Below are positions 8,818 through 18,493 of a stretch of DNA of 48,951 nt, in pieces (position 1 is the stretch's first letter; each line of letters begins with the position of its first letter). This stretch comes from an uncultured Christensenella sp. (GTDB lineage Bacteria; Bacillota; Clostridia; Christensenellales; UBA1242). The notes beneath the pieces are model-generated. The model did no database searches. It had not been told where the DNA came from and worked only from the letters and a program-made list of their open reading frames with translations. Where the stretch lies: contig CAOJZM010000008.1 of NCBI GenBank assembly GCA_948466185.1, forward strand, positions 1 to 48,951. The letters run 5' to 3'. Both the position numbers and the translations under genes were made by a program.

Positions 8818-9168
8818 ATGAAAAAAACAACATTTGGATATGCTGTCATGCAAGAGCATAATGATATAATTTTTGGAGTTTATACCGACCCATTCCTAGC
8901 ATTTAAAAAGTATTTAGAGGAATTAAAAGTTTTTTCTTGGAATCGTTCATTCTATGTTAGAGTTATTCCAATGGATACCGATTTTGAAATAAACACAATG
9001 ACACAAACTTCATATAGCATGACCAACCCGCAATATAATGAAATTAAAAATTTGTCAGAAGAAGAGCTATTAGAATCAAATGTTTATTTAGCTTATCTTA
9101 AAAGTTTAATAGCAATTCAAAAAAGCACATATAGTGAATACTGCAATGAAGATGAAGAAAATTCATAA
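8818..9168 (+). CDS. Small protein of unknown function
   Basis: A 116-residue soluble protein with no recognised family. The N-terminal part (residues 5-60) alternates strand-like segments (FGYAVMQEHNDIIFGVYTD, FYVRVIPM) and could be a small alpha/beta domain. The C-terminus is helical and acidic (CNEDEENS). It has its own promoter, a clear AAGGAG binding site and its own terminator, so it is very likely a real single-gene unit even though its function is unknown. Confidence 0.75.
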   Translation: MKKTTFGYAVMQEHNDIIFGVYTDPFLAFKKYLEELKVFSWNRSFYVRVIPMDTDFEINTMTQTSYSMTNPQYNEIKNLSEEELLESNVYLAYLKSLIAIQKSTYSEYCNEDEENS

Positions 9169-9173
9169 AAAAA

Positions 9174-9197
9174 GAAGGTTAACAACCTTCTTTTTTT
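9174..9197. terminator. Bidirectional terminator
   Basis: GAAGGTT/AACCTTC (9174-9190, three-base loop) with T-runs on both strands. It ends the small plus-strand gene and the minus-strand yjdF-like gene that converge here. Confidence 0.9.
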
Positions 9198-9951
9198 ATT
9201 CTTCTGTTTTATCTTCAATTTCACCAACTTCTTTGCTTTCAATCTCGGAACTATCTTTGCCCTTAATTTTACGGGTTGTAAGTTCAGTTTCAATTGCAGG
9301 GATACCTAAATGACATTTTGTAAACTTGCCAATCACAAAGTGAAGGAAGAAAATCATTGCCCCGCCAAAGTTGCAGAACATATCCTTGATTGTATCCCAC
9401 AAATGTGGCAGGCCATGGCCAAACTCTTGACATATTTCACCCTGCATGGTTGAACCGAAAAGCCTATCAATAATCCATTCGCTAAGTTCCCAAACAACTT
9501 CAACGCCAAGTGAGAAACAAACGCAGAACACAATCACAAGCCAAGGACTTAATTTTTTGTAATCGCCAAGCCTTGCAATGATAAACAGGCCAAACATACA
9601 AACGATGTATCCCATCAGAACGTGTACAGGAGTGTCAAACCAAGGGATAAGTCCATAGCCATTGGCCGCTGAGCCAAACAGTCCCGCAATTGCAAGATAG
9701 ACTTCATATCCAAGGAAAACAACCGAATTGAAACGGAATCTGAAAATATATTCAAGCAGAAGAGGAATTACGCATGCAACCAAGATCACAACCGTGCTCA
9801 TTACCCTCTTTCCGTCTGGGTCATTGCCGAGTGCATAATAAATAATAAGCCCAACACAAGCCAAAAACATCAATGCCGTTATAACAAGATTTATAATACG
9901 GAAAATTTTTTGATTCTTTGTTAGTTCATTATATTTAACCATTTTTCTCAT
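9196..9951 (-). CDS. YjdF/DUF2238-like integral membrane protein
   Basis: A 251-residue membrane protein with about six spans. The block PWFDTPVHVLMGY, then SLGVEVVWELSEWIIDRLFG and DTIKDMFCNFGGA, matches the conserved polar motifs I associate with the DUF2238 (YjdF) family, related to VanZ-like fold proteins. Function is unknown. The tail after residue ~215 is charged and cytoplasmic. Its ATG overlaps the TGA stop of valS by 4 bases (ATGA), so its translation is probably coupled to valS, an unexpected partner. It ends at the bidirectional terminator. Confidence 0.65.
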   Translation of the reverse strand: MRKMVKYNELTKNQKIFRIINLVITALMFLACVGLIIYYALGNDPDGKRVMSTVVILVACVIPLLLEYIFRFRFNSVVFLGYEVYLAIAGLFGSAANGYGLIPWFDTPVHVLMGYIVCMFGLFIIARLGDYKKLSPWLVIVFCVCFSLGVEVVWELSEWIIDRLFGSTMQGEICQEFGHGLPHLWDTIKDMFCNFGGAMIFFLHFVIGKFTKCHLGIPAIETELTTRKIKGKDSSEIESKEVGEIEDKTEE

Positions 9952-12542
9952 AATTTTTTCAATTCTTCCTTTAATTTATTCAAAAGTTCTTGATTCTTTT
10001 CAAGTTTTGCCTTTTCTGCGTTAACCATTGCTTGCGGTGCTTTATTCACAAAGCCGGGGTTTGCAAGCATTTTATTTGACCTTTCAATCTCAAAGTTCAC
10101 CGCTGCAATTTCTTTATCAAGACGTGCCCTCTCTTTATCCGAGTCCACAAGTTCTCCCATAGGAATGTACACATTTGCAAGTGCTGACATAACCTTTACT
10201 GATTTGTCCTTGCACTTCCCTTCAATGATTTCATTTCCATAACCAAGTTTGATAATATCAGCATAGCAAGCTTTGACAAGTTTATCTTTGCCCAAAATTT
10301 CAAGATAAAGTTTTGTACGCTTGTTATCAGGCACATTAAACTCTGCCCTTGCACTTCTTATACGTTTAATCAAATCTATTATAAGTTCAAAATCGTTTTT
10401 TAGTCTCTGAACAGGGACTTTTTTAGGAAATTCGCTTTTCATTATTGTTTCGTCATGGGATGGAAGTTCTTGATAAATATATTCTGTAACAAAAGGTATA
10501 AATGGGTGGAACAATTTCAAAATATCCGTGAAAACATAGAAAATAACGTTTTGAACAGTATGTTTTCTTTCTTTATCCTGACCATACAAGTCATTCTTTG
10601 CAAGTTCGATAAACCAATCGCAGAACTTTGCAGTGGTAAACTCAATAAGGTTGGAAATTGCAACACCAAGACTATATTTCTCGATATTCTTTGTGACTGA
10701 CTTTATCGCCTTGTCAAGTTCAGACAAAATCCACTTATCTTTTTCGGCAAGCTTAAGTTTTGTGATATCCTCAACCTGTATTCCCTCAATATTTTGAAGA
10801 ACAAATTTGCCAGCGTTGTAAAGTTTGTTGATAAACACTTTTGCGTCTTTTGCTTTGTCCTCACTATATTTTATGTCGGTACCCATGCTCATACCACTGA
10901 CAAGGCTGAGTCTAAGGCTGTCAGAGCCATATTTTGCAATAATATCCTGAGGGTCAATTCCGTTGCCAAGATGTTTTGACATCTTCACACCCTTTGCGTC
11001 ACGCACAATACCATTTATAACAACATCTTTAAAAGGTGCTTTTTTCATAAATTCAAGCCCAGAGAAAACCATTTTTGATACCCAGAAAGTGATGATGTCA
11101 TAAGCTGTTACCAAAACGCTTGTTGGATAATAATATTCAAGGTCTTTTGTTTTGTCTGGATAGCCTAGCACTGAGAATGGCCAGAGTGCAGACGAGAACC
11201 AAGTATCAAGCACGTCATTATCTTGACTAAGCTTCCTGCTTCCACATTTAACGCAGGTTTTAGGCTGAGTTTCGCTTGCAAAAACATGACCACAATTCTC
11301 ACAGGTGTAAACTGGGATACGGTGTCCCAGCCAAATTTGACGAGATATGCACCAATCTTGTGAATTTTCCAGCCAGTTGAGATAGGTCTTCTCAAAACGC
11401 TTTGGCACGAAATTTACTTCCCCACTTTTTACCGCTTTGATGGCAGGTTTAACAAGGCTGTCCATCTTAACAAACCATTGGGTTGAAATCTTAGGTTCAG
11501 TGAAGGAGCCACAACGCTCACAAGTGCCCACCTGATTTTTATATTTTTCTTTTTTAACGAGGTATCCACCCTCTTTGAGTGCTTTCTCAATAAGCGGACG
11601 AGCCTCAATTCTGTCAAGCCCAGCAAATTGCCCCGCATTTTCATTGAGTTTTCCGTCATCATCAATACAGGTTACAATTTCAAGTTTGTGGCGAAGTCCA
11701 ACCTCATAATCATTTGGATCATGTGCTGGTGTGATTTTAACCGCACCAGTACCAAAGCCCATTTCGCAGTATTCGTCACCAATAAGTTTAATTTTTTTGT
11801 TTACAAGTGGAAGAATAAGCTCCTTTCCTATCTGCCCACTGTAACGCTTATCCTTTGGATTGACAGCAACCGCAGTGTCGCCAAAGATGGTCTCAGGACG
11901 AGTTGTTGCCACAGTCACATACCCGCTTCCATCTGCAAATGGATAGCGAATATGCCAAAGGTTTGTAACTTGGTCAATGTGCACGTTCTCATTGTCAGAA
12001 ATTGAGGTTTTGCAATGTGGGCAATAGTTTACCACTCTTGTTCCCTTATAAATAAGGCCCTTATTATAGTATTCAACAAAAACGTGTCTAACAGCTTTTG
12101 AAAGGTTTTCATTCATTGTGAAAGCAAGCCTGTCCCAATCACAAGAAATGCCCACCCCTTTAAGTTGGTCTATTATTATATTGCCATAATCTTTATACCA
12201 CTTTTCACCAAGACGCAAAAATTCCTCTCTGCCCACGCCATCCTTTGTTTTTCCTTCCTTGCGAAGATGTTTAACAATCATCTCCTCGGTGGCAAGAGCG
12301 GCATGGTCTGTTCCAGGCACCCAAAGTGCGTTATACCCTTGCATACGCTTGGTACGAATAAGAATATCTTGAACCGTGTTATTAAGTGCATGACCAATAT
12401 GAGCCTTGCCAGTCACGTTTGGTGGCGGCATAACAATGGTGTAACTAGGTCTATCATCTGGGATAGAATGAAAATATTTTTTGTTTAACCAATTTTCATA
12501 AATCTGTTTTTCAAAATCTTCTGGGTTGTATTGTTTATTCAT
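9948..12542 (-). CDS. valS: Valyl-tRNA synthetase
   Basis: An 864-residue class I synthetase that charges tRNA-Val in the cytoplasm. Class I motifs are visible: PPPNVTGKAHIGH (residues 39-51) and KMSKH (520-524, a KMSKS variant). The CP1 editing domain lies between them (TTRPETIFGDTAVAVNP, ~213-229), with a Cys-rich zinc-type insert (CENCGHVF...CVKC, ~414-434). The C-terminal ~65 residues form the ValRS coiled-coil arm. The start at 12542 has GGAG upstream and gives the normal N-terminus; the longer open frame to 12788 overlaps the divergent gene. No T-box leader is present in the 121 bases upstream, which is unusual for a Clostridia synthetase. Confidence 0.98.
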   Translation of the reverse strand: MNKQYNPEDFEKQIYENWLNKKYFHSIPDDRPSYTIVMPPPNVTGKAHIGHALNNTVQDILIRTKRMQGYNALWVPGTDHAALATEEMIVKHLRKEGKTKDGVGREEFLRLGEKWYKDYGNIIIDQLKGVGISCDWDRLAFTMNENLSKAVRHVFVEYYNKGLIYKGTRVVNYCPHCKTSISDNENVHIDQVTNLWHIRYPFADGSGYVTVATTRPETIFGDTAVAVNPKDKRYSGQIGKELILPLVNKKIKLIGDEYCEMGFGTGAVKITPAHDPNDYEVGLRHKLEIVTCIDDDGKLNENAGQFAGLDRIEARPLIEKALKEGGYLVKKEKYKNQVGTCERCGSFTEPKISTQWFVKMDSLVKPAIKAVKSGEVNFVPKRFEKTYLNWLENSQDWCISRQIWLGHRIPVYTCENCGHVFASETQPKTCVKCGSRKLSQDNDVLDTWFSSALWPFSVLGYPDKTKDLEYYYPTSVLVTAYDIITFWVSKMVFSGLEFMKKAPFKDVVINGIVRDAKGVKMSKHLGNGIDPQDIIAKYGSDSLRLSLVSGMSMGTDIKYSEDKAKDAKVFINKLYNAGKFVLQNIEGIQVEDITKLKLAEKDKWILSELDKAIKSVTKNIEKYSLGVAISNLIEFTTAKFCDWFIELAKNDLYGQDKERKHTVQNVIFYVFTDILKLFHPFIPFVTEYIYQELPSHDETIMKSEFPKKVPVQRLKNDFELIIDLIKRIRSARAEFNVPDNKRTKLYLEILGKDKLVKACYADIIKLGYGNEIIEGKCKDKSVKVMSALANVYIPMGELVDSDKERARLDKEIAAVNFEIERSNKMLANPGFVNKAPQAMVNAEKAKLEKNQELLNKLKEELKKL

Positions 12543-12566
12543 GTTATCTCCAATAAAATCAATTAA

Positions 12567-12595
12567 AGTATATAAAAATATATCAAAAAAGGCAA
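12567..12595 (-). promoter_or_regulatory. Promoter of valS
   Basis: Minus strand: TTGCCT (12590-12595), 17 bases, TATACT (12567-12572), 24 bases before the ATG. The short leader leaves no room for a T-box. Confidence 0.7.
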
Positions 12596-12663
12596 GCAAT
12601 AAAACAATAAATTGTAACTTTGCATCTTGATTTTTCATAACATGAATTTTGTAAGGAGGAAAA

Positions 12664-13683
12664 ATGCGATATATAAAAAAGATTTCTCTTTTTTGCATGT
12701 GCCTTTTAATAGGGCTTACAAGTTGCCTGTTTTTTGCATGTGGAAAAAATGAGAATGATATAAAAATAAACGAAGTTACACACAGCATCTTCTACGCTCC
12801 ATTATACGCCGCAATGAATCTTGGCTATTTTGAAGATGAAGGACTTAATGTAACCCTTGAAAGCAATGATGGCTCTCATACATCCATGAGCGTACTTCTC
12901 AGCGGAAACTGCGATGTTGCTTTAGTCGGCCCAGAAACAGTTGTTTACACAACCGCAACAAGTGATCACCCTGTTGTGTTCGGTCAACTCACTCAAAAAG
13001 ATGGCTCTTTCATTGTAAGCAAAAACCAAATCGAAAGCTTCACTCTTGATATGCTTAAAGGCAAAACTATCATTGGTGGAAGAGCTGGCGGACTTCCTGC
13101 TATGACCCTTCAATATGTTATTGAAAAGATAGGCGGGCTTACAATCGGCACTGGTGAAGAAGAAGTAAACCTTCGTACCGATGTTCAATTTGCGAACATT
13201 GCAACCGAGTTCCAAACCTCAGATAATGAATTCTGTACACTGTTTGAACCTACCGCAACAACAATCGCAAACAGCAATGAAAACTATGATATTGTTTCAG
13301 CTGTCGGCGATTTCTCTGGCAAAGTGCCTTACACCTGCTTTGTTGCAAAAGATAGCTATCTTAAAGCAAATCCAGAGCGTGCAGAGAAGTTTTTAAGAGC
13401 GGTTTATAAAGGCTACCTTTATATAACAACTGAGGATTCAAGCAAAGCTGCTTTGGCACTTCAAAAATCCTTCACTGGAATGACGGTGGAAGAACTCAAA
13501 ATTGCTGTTGAACAATACACACGCATTGAGGCATGGTGCTCTGACCCAGGAATGACCGAAGAATCATTCAACAAGCTTGTTGAAATCATCAACAATGCCA
13601 CTGGCGAAAATTATGCACCAGTTTATAATGATTGTGTCACACTCACATATGCACAAAACATGCTTTCAAAGCTTGCAGCATAA
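12664..13683 (+). CDS. ABC substrate-binding lipoprotein, NMT1/SsuA-like
   Basis: A 339-residue exported lipoprotein. The signal peptide ends in a lipobox (LFFAC, or the earlier LTSC), to be processed by Lgt and signal peptidase II. The mature part opens with INEVTHSIFYAPLYAAMNLGYFEDEGLNVTL, the pattern of NMT1/THI5-like and sulfonate/nitrate binding proteins. It also has the GNCDVALVGPE and ANPERAEKFLRAVYKGYLY blocks. Such proteins capture small molecules (pyrimidine precursors, alkylsulfonates) for ABC import. No permease or ATPase gene is next to it and no TPP riboswitch is seen upstream, so partner and substrate are unknown. A strong AAGGAGG precedes the ATG. Confidence 0.85.
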   Translation: MRYIKKISLFCMCLLIGLTSCLFFACGKNENDIKINEVTHSIFYAPLYAAMNLGYFEDEGLNVTLESNDGSHTSMSVLLSGNCDVALVGPETVVYTTATSDHPVVFGQLTQKDGSFIVSKNQIESFTLDMLKGKTIIGGRAGGLPAMTLQYVIEKIGGLTIGTGEEEVNLRTDVQFANIATEFQTSDNEFCTLFEPTATTIANSNENYDIVSAVGDFSGKVPYTCFVAKDSYLKANPERAEKFLRAVYKGYLYITTEDSSKAALALQKSFTGMTVEELKIAVEQYTRIEAWCSDPGMTEESFNKLVEIINNATGENYAPVYNDCVTLTYAQNMLSKLAA

Positions 13684-13716
13684 AAAGCAAAATTATCGTC
13701 TTGCATTATAAAAAGA

Positions 13717-13755
13717 AAACCTAAGCCTTTATTTCGGTTTAGGTTTCTTTTGTTT
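13717..13755 (+). terminator. Terminator of the binding-protein gene
   Basis: AAACCTAAGCC pairs with GGTTTAGGTTT (13717-13746, 11 bp with one G-T pair) and is followed by a T-rich run. Confidence 0.9.
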
Positions 13756-13820
13756 TTTCACTGGTTTCAAAAGTTATATACAAATCCCTGCTTTTTTATT
13801 TTCTGGATACCCACCCAGTT

Positions 13821-16124
13821 TTAGTAGTAAAAATCTTTAAAATCGTCTTTCTTAGGTTTTTCTTTTGCAGCTTTGCCTGCTTTTGTTTTGCCACCCACAG
13901 TGCCATATTTTGCCGCACCATGTTTGTATCGTATATTTCGTATCACAAAGAAGAGCACTATCCCGCCAATAAGCAAAACCCCAACAACTGGAATCAAAAT
14001 CCAAAGCCAAAGCAGATTATTATTATCATCACTTTGCATTTTGTTTGAATAAACACCTATTGCAATTTCATTAGAGGAGCCAAGTCTATCTTTAATATAT
14101 TTCATATTCACAGCAAATTTGTATTCAGTTTGATTGTTCTCATTGACGTTTGCAGATTGAAATACGGTGCTGGTATCTTTATCGCCATACAATTTTTGTA
14201 TTTCTGCGATAAGTCTATCCATGTCAAGTTCATAGCCTTCATTCACTGTGATTAAAAGTTCCACACGTTGTGAAGTTGATGAAACCTTTATGCTTTCCTC
14301 TTCGCAATTTATTCCCCCCAAAACAACAGAAGAAACATTATCATCACAAGTCACCTTCACCACAAGAGCTTCTTTGTCAGTAAAATTGGCAACTATTTTA
14401 AATTTTCTATCAAAAGGCTTTGTTCCAAATTCAATAGTAAGTACCGGATTAAAAGAAAACTCATGGCTTTCAAGGGTCCATTCTCCATTCTTGAAATAAT
14501 ACAAGTCCCAAGATGCAAAGGTATAAATGCTTCCTGGAGTTGGCTGAGCCACAACAATTTGTTGATTACTTGCAAGCGTTAAAGGTAGAGGCAAGCTCTC
14601 CTTAGCAATATATCCACCACGGAACATTAAGCCGCCCTGTTCTATATTTGATGTTTCAGCCACACAATCAAAAGTGATTGGGGATATATCAAAAGAATAA
14701 TATCCATCTGTCATAGCTGAAGCAGATAATGTGATTTGATAACCCGATATCGAGCCATCTAAAGCAGTGGTTTGCTCAGCAACATATTCAGTTTTAGATA
14801 GCGTATTTGCGTCAAGCAGAATTGAACTCAAAGAATAATATCCTTGACAATTTGATTTGAATGCAATATTTATAACTACATTCTCGCCATATCTATAAAT
14901 AACGCCTTCCTCGCCTTGCTTCCCGCCCACGAAAGTTGCACTTTCAATAACTGAGCCAGTATCAAGTTGAGAAGAAAAATTGAATATAAAAGATTTAAAA
15001 CGTTGCAAATTTAAAATTGTGCGGTTATCACGAGTACTTACCACGAATGTTCTTTCAAAATCCCACTCTGGATAAAGCGAATGCCAATTTTCTTTATTCA
15101 TGAAGAACTGCCCCGAAAGTTGTGAAACTTTTTTAACGTTTTCTGGATTAATTATTGAAGCATTCTCACACTTACCTATTCCAACAAGGTCAGCATTTGT
15201 CCAGTAGTCAAAACTTATTCCACCACTTGCCGGATATGAAGTTGAGGAAATTGAGCCTACAACCGCCCCATTATAGAACCCAGCATAATTCTCGCCTTCA
15301 CCTCTTACGATATTCCCGTTAAATGCATTGTTGACAACGCTTGTTATGTCGCCTTCCACTTCACCAACAATTCCACCATTATAGAAGGTTATATTTGAAC
15401 TATTTGCCGCAAAACTTATATCGCCATAATTGGCACAGTATCTTATATTAGAATTAAAACATCTTCCAACAAAACCACCAACTTTATTAATCGACTCTGC
15501 TGACAAACTGGAAGAGATATGTATATTTGAATAATTAATACAAGATAAAACATTAGAGCCATTTTCAACAGCACCCACAATAGCGCCATAAGTAATCTTG
15601 GTGGAAAACTCTAAGCCATTAACTTCTTCTGCAGTAAAAAATGATGTATCTTCTGCAATTTCACAATCAGTGATTGTAACGTTGTCACCATATCCCAGCA
15701 CAGCCCCCATAAAAATCTGGGTGCTGGTGTTTGCCAGATTATATTTTATTTTTCCGCCAAATCTTACGTTTTTGATTGTCGCATCATGAGCATCTGTAAA
15801 CAAGCCATAATTTTGATTTACTGATGAAAAGGTAATGTTGTTTATAGTAAAACCATTTCCATCAAACACCCCAGAAAAATCTCGTTGAGTGCTGTATAAG
15901 GAATTAAGTTCATTTTCATAACCTGAAAAATCTAGGTCTTTGCCAAGGATTATATTTTTACCGTTGTAATTTGAGTCGTTTGATAACTTAGTTATAAAGT
16001 CGTCTTCATTTATAATTATGATATCTTCAAACGGTTCTGCAAATGAAGTTGAAAAACTATTGAAAGCTCCCACTCCCAATAAAGCAAAAATTGAAACAAA
16101 TAAAAAAACATTAAACTTTTTCAT
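13821..16124 (-). CDS. Surface protein with GLUG-type repeats and C-terminal anchor
   Basis: A 767-residue protein with a signal peptide (residues 1-29, ending SFAEP) and an opening domain typical of GLUG proteins (NEDDFITKLSND..NYNGKNIILGKDLDFSG). Residues ~80-310 hold about five degenerate GLUG-like units such as NYGLFTDAHDATIKNVRFGG and VGGFVGRCFNSNIRYC, predicting a beta-helix. Residues ~370-690 are beta-rich domains. One membrane span follows (LLWLWILIPVVGVLLIGG) and a basic cytoplasmic tail ends in DDFKDFYY. There is no LPXTG motif. Adhesion or wall contact is inferred from the architecture. AGAGG lies upstream of the ATG. This is the same layout as the plus-strand proteins at 17714 and 28679. 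Confidence 0.8.
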   Translation of the reverse strand: MKKFNVFLFVSIFALLGVGAFNSFSTSFAEPFEDIIIINEDDFITKLSNDSNYNGKNIILGKDLDFSGYENELNSLYSTQRDFSGVFDGNGFTINNITFSSVNQNYGLFTDAHDATIKNVRFGGKIKYNLANTSTQIFMGAVLGYGDNVTITDCEIAEDTSFFTAEEVNGLEFSTKITYGAIVGAVENGSNVLSCINYSNIHISSSLSAESINKVGGFVGRCFNSNIRYCANYGDISFAANSSNITFYNGGIVGEVEGDITSVVNNAFNGNIVRGEGENYAGFYNGAVVGSISSTSYPASGGISFDYWTNADLVGIGKCENASIINPENVKKVSQLSGQFFMNKENWHSLYPEWDFERTFVVSTRDNRTILNLQRFKSFIFNFSSQLDTGSVIESATFVGGKQGEEGVIYRYGENVVINIAFKSNCQGYYSLSSILLDANTLSKTEYVAEQTTALDGSISGYQITLSASAMTDGYYSFDISPITFDCVAETSNIEQGGLMFRGGYIAKESLPLPLTLASNQQIVVAQPTPGSIYTFASWDLYYFKNGEWTLESHEFSFNPVLTIEFGTKPFDRKFKIVANFTDKEALVVKVTCDDNVSSVVLGGINCEEESIKVSSTSQRVELLITVNEGYELDMDRLIAEIQKLYGDKDTSTVFQSANVNENNQTEYKFAVNMKYIKDRLGSSNEIAIGVYSNKMQSDDNNNLLWLWILIPVVGVLLIGGIVLFFVIRNIRYKHGAAKYGTVGGKTKAGKAAKEKPKKDDFKDFYY

Positions 16125-16200
16125 TTTTCCTCTATTTTAATTTAACATAATAATTTATTTTTTCCAAATAAAATACAAATTATTTTAAATATTGCTATCT

Positions 16201-17625
16201 TTACATAAAATTTTTATGCTTAATTTGTTTAATTAGGCGTTCCTTGTGTTTTTGCACATCATTTTTTTGTATTTTTTCAATATTTTCAGGTCTACTCATA
16301 ATAAAATAGCGTAGTTCATCCATTGCGTGATCATCTTTTTTAACAGGACTGTCATCATTTCCCCAATAATAGCCCTTGATTTCGCGAATCATGTTTGGAC
16401 AGTTTCGAAATATAAAAAGTCGGGACTTTCCTTCTGCATTTCTTAAATAACTTTTGACGCGATTTATTCCAGTAAATACATCCTTATTGACCTTTGTATT
16501 AACAAGCACGCCATTATCATAAAACAGTTCTGCCACGCTTTTAACGCCGGCAAGGGTGTGCTGATTTGCAGCAGAGTCAATAAGTGCTTCAATCATACCA
16601 TTGTGACAAGTGTGCCAATTAAGCCTTTTACATATTTCTTTAATGCTTTGAACATGCTGCTCAACCGACTTCCCTCTATCGTAATATTCGGCCACAACAT
16701 AAATGTTCCCGTCAAAGTCCACAGCGTACCAATGCACAGATGTATAGTTATTAAGCCCCGGGTCTATTGCAATGTTGCATTGCCAGTCAAACGGAACATC
16801 AAAGGGGTCAATAACATTGATATTTTCATCAAACTCAGGATAAACCATTCCGCCATACTGGATAAATTTACCATATCTTCGAGCATCAAGTTCCTCCTCA
16901 CTCAAGCGTGCACTCATCGCTTCTATTTCATTTTTGTTAAGATAAGGATTGTCTGCCCACTCCATTTGCTCATACCAAATTTCTGGGTCATGTTTTTCAT
17001 TAAGATAAATATCATTGTAAACCCACGTAAGCCCCTTAAGTGGAGTCATTGTACCAAAAATGCAACCGCAACGGTCCAGCACCCGCATTCGACACTCGGA
17101 ATAAATATCAAGAGGCGGCTCCTCATCAAACCAAACAAAATCCAAAGATGAGCCTTGAAATTTTTCTCGCCCTTGGTCGCAACTTTTAAATCCAATCCTT
17201 CCCTCGCCTCCAAGTTCATTTCGGACAGTTATAAAATCGATTATACCGTTGTCTGCACTATCCTGCCTACCACTTGACATAACTATATTTAAAATTTGGT
17301 CTTTTCTTAAATAATGCAATATTTTTGCTTGTGCAACGTCACGTTGCACCTGCCTAGTCAAACTCACCACCCAGCATGATATATCCTTTTTATTTTCCCG
17401 AAATGGATGTATCCCTCGCGCAAGCCATACCGTTTCCACAGCACCACATTCAGTTTTACCACTCCGATTTCCGCCAAAAACCCACCTATTCTTTTTTAAA
17501 CATTTATGAAAAGCCATTTGCTTCAAATGTACCTTTTCTTTATTATATTGGGCCAAATTATCCTCATTTTTGCGTTTTTTTAATTCATTTTCGATTAAAC
17601 TAAGTTTATAAAGATTATCTTTCAT
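16201..17625 (-). CDS. terL: Phage terminase large subunit, isolated
   Basis: A 474-residue terminase with ATPase and nuclease parts that look intact: Walker A GGNRSGKT (51-58), Walker B FVWFDEEP (163-170), coupling-motif-like GTMTPL (191-196), and RNase H-fold acids at D288 (AIDPGLNN), D350 (ALIDSAA) and D432/D436 (DDHAMDEL). In phages this motor packages and cuts DNA at the portal. Here no portal, capsid or tail genes are near; the neighbours are surface-protein genes and a sigma-like HTH gene. It could be a prophage remnant, or a domesticated or satellite packaging gene. The preserved catalytic residues argue against long decay. GGAG lies 6 bases before the ATG, and no terminator is seen after the stop. 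Confidence 0.9.
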   Translation of the reverse strand: MKDNLYKLSLIENELKKRKNEDNLAQYNKEKVHLKQMAFHKCLKKNRWVFGGNRSGKTECGAVETVWLARGIHPFRENKKDISCWVVSLTRQVQRDVAQAKILHYLRKDQILNIVMSSGRQDSADNGIIDFITVRNELGGEGRIGFKSCDQGREKFQGSSLDFVWFDEEPPLDIYSECRMRVLDRCGCIFGTMTPLKGLTWVYNDIYLNEKHDPEIWYEQMEWADNPYLNKNEIEAMSARLSEEELDARRYGKFIQYGGMVYPEFDENINVIDPFDVPFDWQCNIAIDPGLNNYTSVHWYAVDFDGNIYVVAEYYDRGKSVEQHVQSIKEICKRLNWHTCHNGMIEALIDSAANQHTLAGVKSVAELFYDNGVLVNTKVNKDVFTGINRVKSYLRNAEGKSRLFIFRNCPNMIREIKGYYWGNDDSPVKKDDHAMDELRYFIMSRPENIEKIQKNDVQKHKERLIKQIKHKNFM

Positions 17626-17662
17626 TTTATCTCCGTCAAAAATTAATCAAATTGTATAGCAT

Positions 17663-17692
17663 TTGACAATTTAATACTTTTGTTTTTAGAAT
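17663..17692 (+). promoter_or_regulatory. Putative promoter of the SH3-like protein gene
   Basis: TTGACA (17663-17668), 18 bases, TAGAAT (17687-17692), 21 bases before the ATG. A second -10-like TAAAAT (17701-17706) stands exactly 7 bases before the ATG but has no good -35. Either way there is no ribosome binding site. Confidence 0.55.
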
Positions 17693-17713
17693 AGTTAAAT
17701 TAAAATAAAAATT

Positions 17714-18493
17714 ATGAAAAAGATGATTTTGTTTTTATCCATAATTTTATTTCAAAATATGTTCATATCTGCAACTCCAACCTTTGCAGAAAATGAATAT
17801 TATGCCAAGATTGAAAGTTCTGGTGTTTACTTTTATTCACAGGCAGATGATAATTCAAAACTCTTTGAACTGCCTGAATCCTATTTTGTGAAATTGACAA
17901 ACAAGGAAAATGAGGATTTTTATAAAGCAACATACCTCAATGTAAGCGGATATGTAAAAGTGAAAGAGGTAACAGCTATGGATGGTCAACCTTCACATCC
18001 ATATGCTAATGCAACTCTAAGAGTTTTTGCATTAAATGGTTTGGGGTTATATTCTGCTCCAAGTATGCTGACGTCTGGTCTGCTTACAAATATTCCTTAC
18101 CTCACCTCTTCAATAGTATATTACGGAAAAGTAGAAGGCGAAAGCATTCCAAATAAAAGCAATATATGGTATTATTGTAATGTAATTGAGCCAAGTGCAG
18201 TACATCAAGGATATCTTTATTCAGTGTTTTGTGATGAACTCAGCTCTATTCCAAAAAATGAAGAAACTTTTCCAATTATCTCTGCCCCTCTTTTTAATCA
18301 ATCTAATAGTGCAGGGCAAGGGCTGTCAGATATTGCCAAAACTTTTATCGTTTTAGGTGTAAGCTTGCCTTGCGTGCTGGTTATTTATCTATTAATCAAA
18401 CCAACCCTGTCAGGCCAGTCTTTAAAAACAAAAAGAAGGCCAAAGAAAAGACATGGCGACTATTTCGAATTTGATGAAAATGATTTAACATGA
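17714..18493 (+). CDS. Exported SH3-like protein with C-terminal membrane anchor
   Basis: A 259-residue protein with a signal peptide (1-25, ending TFAEN). Residues ~28-90 resemble a bacterial SH3-like domain (YYAKIESSGVYFYSQADDNSKLFELP, then GYVKVKEVTAM), and a second partial copy may follow (~95-175). One span (~208-228) leads to a basic cytoplasmic tail (KTKRRPKKRHGDYFEF). Bacterial SH3 domains often bind cell wall, so an envelope role is inferred. No ribosome binding site precedes the ATG. The gene sits on the opposite strand between the terminase and the sigma-like gene and overlaps the end of the latter by 9 bases. Confidence 0.7.
   Translation: MKKMILFLSIILFQNMFISATPTFAENEYYAKIESSGVYFYSQADDNSKLFELPESYFVKLTNKENEDFYKATYLNVSGYVKVKEVTAMDGQPSHPYANATLRVFALNGLGLYSAPSMLTSGLLTNIPYLTSSIVYYGKVEGESIPNKSNIWYYCNVIEPSAVHQGYLYSVFCDELSSIPKNEETFPIISAPLFNQSNSAGQGLSDIAKTFIVLGVSLPCVLVIYLLIKPTLSGQSLKTKRRPKKRHGDYFEFDENDLT

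Noticed and set aside
12543..12663. T-box upstream of valS or TPP riboswitch upstream of the binding-protein gene
   Set aside because: The 121-base gap lacks the conserved T-box and THI-box elements; only short promoter elements are seen.
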